DNA from: Deltaproteobacteria bacterium RIFCSPHIGHO2_01_FULL_43_49
GTDB taxonomy: Bacteria > UBA10199 > SPLOWO2-01-44-7
DNA: 64,000 nucleotides
Assembly: GCA_001798075.1 (NCBI GenBank)
Contig: MGRG01000005.1
Location: forward strand, 257,148 to 321,147
Direction of reading: 5' to 3'
Part shown: piece by piece, positions 16,888 through 23,362 of the stretch
Layout: the number at the start of each line of letters is the position of its first letter
Position numbering within the stretch: position 1 is the stretch's first letter
Translations under genes and position numbers: made by a program
The notes under the pieces: generated by a model
Told to the model about the DNA's origin: nothing
What the model saw: only the letters and a program-made list of their open reading frames with translations
Databases searched by the model: none

Positions 16888-17698
16888 AGTTTGGCAACAA
16901 TTGACACAGCTTTTCTATGTTCAGTTTTAAGTCTACTTTTGATTGTTTACGTTCCAAGTGAACGACATCAAATTTCATGTTGGGGATAGTCTCAAAAATA
17001 TCTAAGATCTCTTTGAAACTGTGGTTTTCTGGTCCCGCTATATTGTAGGTGCCAGTAACCTCCTTTTGAATAAAGTAATCAACAATTTGAACCAAATCAT
17101 CGATAAAGAGATAGTTTCTGCGTTCTAAACCATCCCCAAATAAAAAAACCTTTTTTTCCTTTGAAATGGAATTTATAAATCTTGTGGGACCATAGGTGTT
17201 GGAGTTGTCACCAGAGCCATAGATCATACAAGGCCTCAAAATAGTCATTGGTGTTCCCTTTTTTGATGCGATTGGTTTTAAAACGCATTCTGAAAAAAAT
17301 TTGGCACTCCCATATGGGGTTTGGGGATCAGGCTTTGTTTCCTCGGTGATGGATAGATTCTCTAGGGCATCGCTGTAGACGGAGGTGCTGCTGAAATAAA
17401 CGAGATGTTGGATTTTTTTTGCTGCAATACATTGTGCGAAATTGGTGACCATCTCAACGTCTTGCAAAGCAGTTTTTAGTAAATCGGCCGTGGGGTTGGC
17501 CCGCGCGGCAAAAATCAAAATGATTTCTTCATTAAGTGTCTCAAGAAGGGCATGAGTGCTATTCTCTTGGGTAAGATCTAGGGCTGTGTGGTCAAACCCA
17601 ATAACCTTGTTCTCCTTGTCCTTTTTAAAATGTCTCGCAAGGGCGGATCCAATAAACCCGGAACCACCCAAAAGAACTATTTTTTTCCCCGTGCTCAA
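16841..17698 (-). CDS. NAD-dependent sugar epimerase/dehydratase
   Basis: 285-residue extended SDR. LLGGSGFIGSALA binds NAD(P); FSSTSVYSD supplies the catalytic Ser/Thr and PYGSAK the YxxxK pair. The GDGLERRNYLFIDDLV segment near the C-terminus is typical of NDP-sugar epimerases and dehydratases. The start is TTG at 17698, the only start-like codon ahead of the Rossmann motif, 7 bases after the previous stop; no Shine-Dalgarno is seen. The short C-terminal domain compared with GalE suggests a reductase or epimerase acting on a keto-sugar. Middle gene of three consecutive epimerase-type genes interrupted only by the cytidylyltransferase-kinase. Confidence 0.9.
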   Translation of the reverse strand: MSTGKKIVLLGGSGFIGSALARHFKKDKENKVIGFDHTALDLTQENSTHALLETLNEEIILIFAARANPTADLLKTALQDVEMVTNFAQCIAAKKIQHLVYFSSTSVYSDALENLSITEETKPDPQTPYGSAKFFSECVLKPIASKKGTPMTILRPCMIYGSGDNSNTYGPTRFINSISKEKKVFLFGDGLERRNYLFIDDLVQIVDYFIQKEVTGTYNIAGPENHSFKEILDIFETIPNMKFDVVHLERKQSKVDLKLNIEKLCQLLPNFAFTPIQEGLAKFIL

Positions 17699-17705
17699 TG
17701 TAGTT

Positions 17706-18692
17706 TTATTGGAGTTCTAGTTTTTTTATCATGCGGATATTGTAATATCGGTCATCATCCGTAGCGCTCGAAATTTTTTTTTGTTGAAAAGAAGTCACCA
17801 GATCCTGCACCGCTTCTTCTATAGTGTGGTAGGCTTGAAAACCTAATTCCTCTCGAATTTTTTCAGAAGAAATATGATAAGATCGGTTGTCATCCGTCTT
17901 GGCAATTACGATTGTAACATCTTCGCCTACAATGTTGCGAACTCTTTCTGCAATATCAAAAACGCGAAGATTTTGGTAACCGACGTTGTAAATTTTTCCG
18001 TCTATTTTTTCGTCAGGCCATTGGAGAGACTGAAGGTATAAATCGGCTATATCTTCAATGTGAATGTTTGGGCGCATTTGTGAGCCGCCAAAAACAGTGA
18101 TCACGCGACGGTTAAAGGCATGATTTGTTAAGATGTTAACCGTGAGATCCAGCCGTAATCTGGGAGAATAACCACAAACCGTTGCTGGTCTTACGATGAG
18201 CGTGACAAAACCTTTGGAGCGCTTTTTCAACAAGACATCCTCGCACATCGCCTTGTATTTGGAATAGTCCGTAAGGGGTTTTAATTCAAGCTCTTCGGTC
18301 ACATTTTCTTCCTCCTTAATTCCGTAAACACTGGAAGAGGATGCATAGATAAAGCGTTTAATGCCCGCGTCTTTTGCTATATCAACCAGATGAATGAAGG
18401 CATCATAATTAATCGACTTGCCCAGTTCCGGATTGAGATCAAAGCTAGGATCATTAGAAATGCAGGCGAGGTGAATGACCGCATCACAGCCTGGCAGCGT
18501 CCTTTTCAAAACACTCACATCACGAATGTCGGCTTTGATTTGTTCCAGATTGGGATGGCCTTGAACGGTTTCAAAAACACCCTCACCATAAAGATAGAGG
18601 TCCAAAACTTTAACGGAGTAACCCTTAGCCAAAAGTTTGGGAACCAAGACAGCGCCAACATAACCCGCTCCTCCTGTAACCAAGGCTTTCAT
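17706..18692 (-). CDS. NAD-dependent sugar epimerase/dehydratase
   Basis: 328 residues from ATG 18692, which overlaps the preceding stop as ATGA; the in-frame extension upstream lies wholly inside the kinase gene. TGGAGYVGAVLVPKLL is the NAD-binding motif, ASSSSVYG the catalytic Ser region and YSKYK the active-site Tyr/Lys. RPATVCGYSPRLRLDL and the FGGSQMRPNIHIEDIADL block match extended SDRs that act on NDP sugars, including GDP- and CDP-linked forms. The exact substrate is unclear. Strong coupling with the cytidylyltransferase-PfkB gene suggests it acts on that enzyme's nucleotide-linked product. Confidence 0.9.
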   Translation of the reverse strand: MKALVTGGAGYVGAVLVPKLLAKGYSVKVLDLYLYGEGVFETVQGHPNLEQIKADIRDVSVLKRTLPGCDAVIHLACISNDPSFDLNPELGKSINYDAFIHLVDIAKDAGIKRFIYASSSSVYGIKEEENVTEELELKPLTDYSKYKAMCEDVLLKKRSKGFVTLIVRPATVCGYSPRLRLDLTVNILTNHAFNRRVITVFGGSQMRPNIHIEDIADLYLQSLQWPDEKIDGKIYNVGYQNLRVFDIAERVRNIVGEDVTIVIAKTDDNRSYHISSEKIREELGFQAYHTIEEAVQDLVTSFQQKKISSATDDDRYYNIRMIKKLELQ

Positions 18693-20215
18693 TTTAGAAT
18701 GGATTCGATACTTTTGAGTAATTGCACACGATTGATTGAAGTCTGGTTTCCCAAAATCATCACGGCTTGTGCCCCTACCAGATTGCCAACAAGACCCATA
18801 ATGTCTGGAGGCATTTCTTTGGCAGCGCATAGTGATGTTAAGGCAAGCAGGGCATCTCCCGATCCTAAGCGATCGATCACTTTATTGGCAAAGGCAGGGC
18901 ATTCAAAAAATCCGTCGCCGTGTCGGTAAAAAATGGTTCCCCGCTTGCCAAGAGTGACCATGATGGATTGACTGGAAAGGCGATTTGCCAAATTTGTTAT
19001 CAGTATTTTGAGATCTCCTGTGCGGTTTCGGTGGTCGAGTCTTAACTCATTTTCATGTATGCAAATATAATCGGCCCGTTGATATTTCGAAATGGTATGA
19101 AAACCGATGTTCGCGGCATTGATTTGCGCATTCACAGCAAGAAAGGGGGCTTTATCTTGAAGGAGTTTACCGATTTTGGGGGTCATGAGGCCGTGACCAT
19201 AGTCGGCTACAATCACCACATCACAATCTTTTACTTTGCTTTCCAGCAGCTTGCACAATGCCTCCTCCTCACCGTCGTTTAAGGGCTCATCATTCATCTC
19301 GTAGATTTCCAACAATTTGGAGAGGAGATAGTTTTCAACAAATCGTCTTTTAATAATGGTGGGGGCATTGGTCTTATAAATAAAATTCGTCAAGACATTT
19401 TTCTTTAAGTTTTTGCGAACAAATTCCTCCTGTGTATTCTGCGTTCCCAAGTAGGTGACCAACTCCACTTTATTGCAAAAATCGGCAAGGTGATTGGCAA
19501 CGGCAAGGCTTCCCCCTGCATGGATGTCCTGGCGGAGATAGCGCATGGCAAGGATCGCCTCCTTGGCCGACTTTCCCATCGCATCGCAGTAGATGTATTC
19601 ATCCAGGATGGCCTCCCCAATCACCATGACGTTTAAGGATTTTAAACTTTCCAGGCAGTTAAAAACAGTTTGCTTTGAGTATTTCTGTCGAAACTCGACC
19701 AGATAATTATTCACCTCCGGGGGGTATACCGGCAGATGGTTATTTAAGATGTTGGAGGCACTGAAGGTAATGTCCTCTGTAAATTTGATTTCGCCACCGG
19801 CAGAACGGACAGCTTCTTCTTCGATGAGAATTCCTCCTGTAATGTCTTTGGAGGCGTCTTTATAATCGGGACCCTTTGCATAAACATCCGGACGAATCAT
19901 TTTGATGGCGTTTACAGCGGTGGGGCTGTCATTGATGGCAACATAATCGACAACATTTAAGGCCGCGATTGCTTTAGCTCGCAAGATTTGTGTAAAGGCG
20001 GGCCTGAGTGGCCCCTTGTTCACGTGAGCATCTGCTGTGATGGTAACAACCAAAATATCTCCGAATGATTTGGCCTCTTCAAAATGTTTGATGTGACCAA
20101 TATGCAAGAGATCAAAAACACCATGACATTGAATAATTTTCTTCCCGCCGGTTTTTAACAACTGAAGTTCTTCAGCAAGATCTTTTAAATCTTTTATTTT
20201 AGATTCGCAAACCAT
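18689..20215 (-). CDS. Cytidylyltransferase-PfkB sugar kinase fusion (HldE-like, domains reversed)
   Basis: 508-residue bifunctional protein. Residues about 28-160 form a nucleotidyltransferase with GVFDLLHIGH (HIGH at 38-41, the HxGH site). From about 195 a PfkB/ribokinase domain follows (MVIGEAILDEYIY, AGGSLAVANHL), ending with RLGSGDALLAL where Asp454 is the catalytic base. E. coli HldE carries the same activities in the opposite order (kinase first). It should phosphorylate a sugar phosphate at C1 and then attach a nucleotide, giving ADP- or CDP-activated heptose or a related sugar. The kinase half contains GSGD instead of GAGD, still compatible with activity. Neighbours GmhB and HddA support a heptose pathway. 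Confidence 0.9.
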   Translation of the reverse strand: MVCESKIKDLKDLAEELQLLKTGGKKIIQCHGVFDLLHIGHIKHFEEAKSFGDILVVTITADAHVNKGPLRPAFTQILRAKAIAALNVVDYVAINDSPTAVNAIKMIRPDVYAKGPDYKDASKDITGGILIEEEAVRSAGGEIKFTEDITFSASNILNNHLPVYPPEVNNYLVEFRQKYSKQTVFNCLESLKSLNVMVIGEAILDEYIYCDAMGKSAKEAILAMRYLRQDIHAGGSLAVANHLADFCNKVELVTYLGTQNTQEEFVRKNLKKNVLTNFIYKTNAPTIIKRRFVENYLLSKLLEIYEMNDEPLNDGEEEALCKLLESKVKDCDVVIVADYGHGLMTPKIGKLLQDKAPFLAVNAQINAANIGFHTISKYQRADYICIHENELRLDHRNRTGDLKILITNLANRLSSQSIMVTLGKRGTIFYRHGDGFFECPAFANKVIDRLGSGDALLALTSLCAAKEMPPDIMGLVGNLVGAQAVMILGNQTSINRVQLLKSIESILK

Positions 20216-21177
20216 TCGATTGTTGCTTTGGCAATGGAGTTTTCATCCCACACAGGGGCCTCTTTCCAATAGTCGATATTTTCCAGCATTTTTTGAACCC
20301 CTTCTTCAAAAGAGATTTTGGGGTTCCATCCCAATTTTTGCTGAATTTTTGAGATATCTGCAAAGGTGATGTCGGGTTCCCCAGGTCTTTTCGGAATGTG
20401 AATTGCTTCACCTTTCAAAAGCTTAACTAAGTAATTAATACTCTGGGGTTTCGCACATCCCACGTTTAAAACCATTCCAGACAGCGCTGACCCTGCTGTT
20501 TTCACAAACGCTTCAACAATGTCAGTTACATAAATAAAATCGCGTGTTTGGTTGCCATCACCGATGATGGTATAGGGTTTCCCCTTCAATTTTTGTGCCA
20601 AGAAAACACCAAAGACGGCCCCGTAGGTTCCGCTTGTTCGTTGTCTAGGACCGTAGACATTAAAAAGTCTCAGTGAGATGGCGGGGATTTTATAGATCTT
20701 TGCCCAGTGCGTGACAATTGCTTCTCCCAGATATTTCGTCAGGGCATAAGGATATTGGGGTCTCGCGGGGGCTGTTTCCGGAGTCGGAAAAGTATCAGGG
20801 AAACCGTAACAAGAAGAAGAGGCGGCGTAGAGAAAACGCTTTACATTGGATTTTCTTGCAGCTTCAACAACGCTGGCTGTTCCCTCCACATTGGCGCGAT
20901 GATACTCCAGTGGTCGTTGAATAGAGGGGACGATATCGGCGAGGGCTGCAAGATGAAAAACCCAGTCTATATTTTCAAAGCAAGGAAGGATCGTCTTATG
21001 GTCAGTGATATCGGTTTCATGAATTTTTAGATGGGGATTGTTTTTAGCAAAATCCAAATTTTGTATCCGCCCAGTTGAAAAATTATCTAACACGACAACC
21101 TCGTGGTTATCTTTGAGCAGCCTTTCAACCAGATGGCTTCCGATAAATCCAGCGCCGCCCGTTATCAAGGTTTTCAT
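20194..21177 (-). CDS. UDP-sugar 4-epimerase-like protein
   Basis: 327-residue extended SDR: TGGAGFIGSHLVERLL, VLDNFSTG (Asp contacting the NAD ribose), ASSSCYGFPD and YALTK (catalytic Tyr/Lys). RLFNVYGPRQRTSG and GDGNQTRDFIYVTDIV are the blocks of GalE/WbpP/RmlB relatives. Closest in pattern to UDP-GlcNAc/UDP-Glc 4-epimerases. It overlaps the regulator gene by 4 bases and the next gene by 22 bases, so it is the first enzyme of the operon. Substrate specificity cannot be set by eye. Confidence 0.9.
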   Translation of the reverse strand: MKTLITGGAGFIGSHLVERLLKDNHEVVVLDNFSTGRIQNLDFAKNNPHLKIHETDITDHKTILPCFENIDWVFHLAALADIVPSIQRPLEYHRANVEGTASVVEAARKSNVKRFLYAASSSCYGFPDTFPTPETAPARPQYPYALTKYLGEAIVTHWAKIYKIPAISLRLFNVYGPRQRTSGTYGAVFGVFLAQKLKGKPYTIIGDGNQTRDFIYVTDIVEAFVKTAGSALSGMVLNVGCAKPQSINYLVKLLKGEAIHIPKRPGEPDITFADISKIQQKLGWNPKISFEEGVQKMLENIDYWKEAPVWDENSIAKATIEWFANLK

Positions 21178-21674
21178 GGTAATGTAATTTTTTGAAGAAT
21201 GTTGATAACCAGACCCCGTTTGCTTTGATAGGGCTGGTCTGAAAGATTTAAGATAACGCCTTCTGAGTTTGCTTTTACAATTGTTATTCCCTCAAATTGA
21301 CTCAAAGCTTGTTCAACGAGAGGTCTCAAACATCCATCGCCATGGATAGATAACCGACGATGCCCCTGATGGTAAAGATTGTTTATGATATTGTTGAGTG
21401 AATTTTGTAGCGTTTGGTAGTTTTCGATAGTTCGCGAAAGACATTGGTAAGAGCGCCTTGCGAGTTCAATAAGCCCCTTTGGTGTTAGATGGTAGCGAAG
21501 ATTTTTTTTATTAAACGCCTTGACCTTGATAAAACCGGTTTCGATCATTTTTCTCAAAACAGCATTGACAACCCCTATGGAAATACCGGTTGCTTTAGCG
21601 AGTTGTCTTTGTGAAATGATACCGCCGTCTGTACTGAGTTGGGCCAGGATGGCTGTTTCTTTATCAGTTGTCAT
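21174..21674 (-). CDS. Winged-helix (MarR-type) transcriptional regulator heading the operon
   Basis: 166 residues. Residues 20-52 form a helix-turn-helix (ISQRQLAKATGISIGVVNAVL) followed by a wing with LRYHLTPKG, as in MarR-type EPS-associated regulators. Residues about 75-166 form a second alpha/beta domain (HRRLSIHGDGCLRPLVEQAL) that could sense a ligand such as a nucleotide sugar. It is the first gene of a more than 21-kb operon. Its leader holds two abutting GTTC-N7-GAAC palindromes overlapping the predicted start site, so it may repress or activate its own operon. ATG 21674 lacks a Shine-Dalgarno. The DNA target is inferred from position. Confidence 0.85.
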   Translation of the reverse strand: MTTDKETAILAQLSTDGGIISQRQLAKATGISIGVVNAVLRKMIETGFIKVKAFNKKNLRYHLTPKGLIELARRSYQCLSRTIENYQTLQNSLNNIINNLYHQGHRRLSIHGDGCLRPLVEQALSQFEGITIVKANSEGVILNLSDQPYQSKRGLVINILQKITLP

Positions 21675-21697
21675 GAAGTTTGAGAGGAGAAAACTGA

Positions 21698-21709
21698 CAG
21701 GCTACCGCC
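21698..21709 (-). promoter_or_regulatory. ops-like element (RfaH/NusG-paralogue recruitment site)
   Basis: The minus-strand leader contains GGCGGTAGCCTG, matching 11 of 12 positions of the ops element GGCGGTAGCGTG known in RfaH-controlled operons. It lies in the transcribed leader, 24 bases before the regulator ATG and about 70 bases after the predicted transcription start, as in JUMPstart leaders. It is followed by a very long polysaccharide operon, the standard RfaH target. A specialised NusG paralogue binding here would suppress Rho termination. No RfaH gene is in the window, so the factor is inferred. Confidence 0.6.
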
Positions 21710-21754
21710 ACTAGATACAGACGATTTATGAAACTCAGACGTAAATTTTTGGAT

Positions 21755-21784
21755 GTTCACGAAACGAACGTTCAACAGCTGAAC
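21755..21784. promoter_or_regulatory. Double palindromic operator candidate, two GTTC-N7-GAAC units
   Basis: Reading along the plus strand, GTTC, seven bases, GAAC is immediately followed by a second GTTC, seven bases, GAAC: two 15-bp inverted repeats joined end to end, with an internal 8-bp palindrome GAACGTTC. The unit at 21770-21784 has 5-bp arms (GTTCA/TGAAC). It sits one base downstream of the predicted -10 box of the minus-strand operon, over the likely transcription start. Two sites one and a half helical turns apart suit two winged-helix dimers. The likely ligand is the regulator encoded by the first gene. Inferred. Confidence 0.55.
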
Positions 21785-21785
21785 A

Positions 21786-21812
21786 AGTATACGGACAGAC
21801 TGAAAGGGTCAA
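21786..21812 (-). promoter_or_regulatory. Sigma70-like promoter of the 21-kb minus-strand operon
   Basis: On the minus strand TTGACC (21807-21812) serves as -35 and TATACT (21786-21791) as -10, with a 15-base spacer, shorter than the preferred 17. Transcription would begin near 21779, inside the double palindrome, giving a leader of about 105 bases. The -35 lies only 9 bases beyond the end of gmhB, so this promoter is wedged against the previous operon. No terminator is visible between the two, so read-through is possible. Confidence 0.45.
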
Positions 21813-21820
21813 CGGTAAAA

Positions 21821-22342
21821 TCAACTGGATTGGATTAAAAGAGCAGCATCAAATAAACATTTCACTTTGTAATTGCCTTTAACCCTCTTGTTATATGGAG
21901 CTTCAACAAGGATGCTTTTACATCCCGCAGCAGCAGCTGCTTTAGTATCTGCACCCGTGTCTCCAATCATATACGAATGGGACAAATCAATATGCCATTT
22001 CTTTGCTGCCTCAAGCAACATCCCCGGTTTCGGTTTTTTGCATAAACAACCCTCTGTATTAGTATGAAAACAAATAAAAACATCATCAAAAGGTAATTGC
22101 TCGATGCAAGACTGCATCCAACGCCACTCCCGCGGTGAAACATGTCCATGGGTAATATCTGGCTGATTCGTAACAAGAATGCGCAGAAAACCAAAAGAGC
22201 CAATCAAAGAAAGTATCTGATGAACATCGGCTTTAATCTGAAATTCGTCGCGTTTCCAAGGTGCTGTAGGTTTTCCGTTACGTAAGATTGGTGTAACAAT
22301 GACCCCATCACGATCAAAAAAGATTGCCCTTCTTTTTTTCAT
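21821..22342 (-). CDS. gmhB: Heptose-1,7-bisphosphate phosphatase-like HAD enzyme
   Basis: 173 residues from ATG 22342 (ATGA overlap with the kinase gene). HAD motif I FFDRDGVIV gives Asp10 nucleophile and Asp12; motif II LVTNQ; motif III/IV KPKPGMLLEAA and IGDTGAD. A zinc loop typical of GmhB is present (C91, H93, C99, C101). GmhB removes the C7 phosphate from D-glycero-D-manno-heptose 1,7-bisphosphate, the step after the heptose kinase. The adjacent HddA kinase gives the GDP- or ADP-heptose branch. GmhA isomerase and HddC nucleotidyltransferase are not in the window. Confidence 0.9.
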   Translation of the reverse strand: MKKRRAIFFDRDGVIVTPILRNGKPTAPWKRDEFQIKADVHQILSLIGSFGFLRILVTNQPDITHGHVSPREWRWMQSCIEQLPFDDVFICFHTNTEGCLCKKPKPGMLLEAAKKWHIDLSHSYMIGDTGADTKAAAAAGCKSILVEAPYNKRVKGNYKVKCLFDAALLIQSS

Positions 22343-23352
22343 GAATAGCGTCGCGGAATGTAAAATCCATTTAAAAGAGTTGCACCCTCCCAATCATAGG
22401 AAAAATTGACTTCTTCAAGACCTTGTTGATGCATAGTAGAATGAACCTTTTCTCTTTCCGAAGGAGGAACAAAAAGCAAGAAAAGACCTCCGCCTCCCGC
22501 ACCAATGAGCTTACCTCCCAATGCTCCATTGTTGCGAGCTAATTGGTAGAGTTCATCAAAACGTGGATTGGACACCCCACCTGCAAGGTGTCTTTTGATT
22601 TCCCAATGTTCGTGTAAAAGTTCTCCGAAATGAAAAAGATCACTTTGGACAAGAGAATCATAGATACGAATACCGATATCTTTGATCCGACGATAATATT
22701 CATAAACATTCTTTCCATCATTCTTCTCTGCTGATTCACGCTGCGCTAGGAGAACAGTGGAACTTTCTCTCTTTTCTCCCGTATAAAATAAAAGAAGGTT
22801 GGATTTTAGTTCGTTCAGTGTTTCTTTGGTAATGGGGGGTTCCTCAACCGATACTGTTCCATCCTTTTCAATTTTTAATAATTTGAGGCCACCAAAACTC
22901 GCCATATAATGATCATGTTTCCCAATCGGTCTTCCTAGCATATCAATTTCAACAGAGGCAGCCAACTCTGCAAGAGTTTTTTTGTCAGGCGTTTTTCCCT
23001 TAAGATAAGAAAGGGCTTTCATTAAGCAGACTGTATAGGCGCTCGATGTCCCCATGCCAGTCCCATCGGAGAGATCCGATGAAAATGTAATCTGAAGACG
23101 TTCGGTAACACCGCTTAAGCGACAACAGGCACTCACCAATTCATTTTTTATATCATTGAGATTCTCGGCATATTCATTGATTCTGGCTTTTACTCGAATT
23201 CCATTTTCAATAGAAGGTTGCAGGATTGTAACATAGGCATAGTTGTCGATGGCAACACTCAAGACAAACCCACCAAAACGAGACGAATAGAATTGGAGAT
23301 CAGTTCCTCCCCCGCCTAATGCAATTCTTAAGGGTGCTCGTGCGACAATCAT
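22339..23352 (-). CDS. hddA: GHMP kinase, D-glycero-D-manno-heptose 7-phosphate kinase-like
   Basis: 337 residues from ATG 23352, preceded by AGGAG; a longer reading would overlap the fused oxidoreductase gene. GHMP motifs: PLRIALGGGGTDLQFY at the start, the ATP loop SDGTGMGTSSAYTVC, and GGKLIGAGGGGLFLLFVP near the C-terminus. The pattern matches HddA, which phosphorylates heptose 7-phosphate at C1 with alpha stereochemistry for GDP-heptose. Overlap with gmhB supports a heptose route. L-fucose kinase-like or other sugar 1-kinase activity is the alternative. Confidence 0.88.
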   Translation of the reverse strand: MIVARAPLRIALGGGGTDLQFYSSRFGGFVLSVAIDNYAYVTILQPSIENGIRVKARINEYAENLNDIKNELVSACCRLSGVTERLQITFSSDLSDGTGMGTSSAYTVCLMKALSYLKGKTPDKKTLAELAASVEIDMLGRPIGKHDHYMASFGGLKLLKIEKDGTVSVEEPPITKETLNELKSNLLLFYTGEKRESSTVLLAQRESAEKNDGKNVYEYYRRIKDIGIRIYDSLVQSDLFHFGELLHEHWEIKRHLAGGVSNPRFDELYQLARNNGALGGKLIGAGGGGLFLLFVPPSEREKVHSTMHQQGLEEVNFSYDWEGATLLNGFYIPRRYS

Positions 23353-23362
23353 AAACTCCTCG

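Noticed and set aside
18390-18929. A 179-codon open frame on the plus strand
   Set aside because: It lies antisense to the kinase and epimerase genes, has no start signal or family pattern, and shows only the codon shadow of the minus-strand genes.
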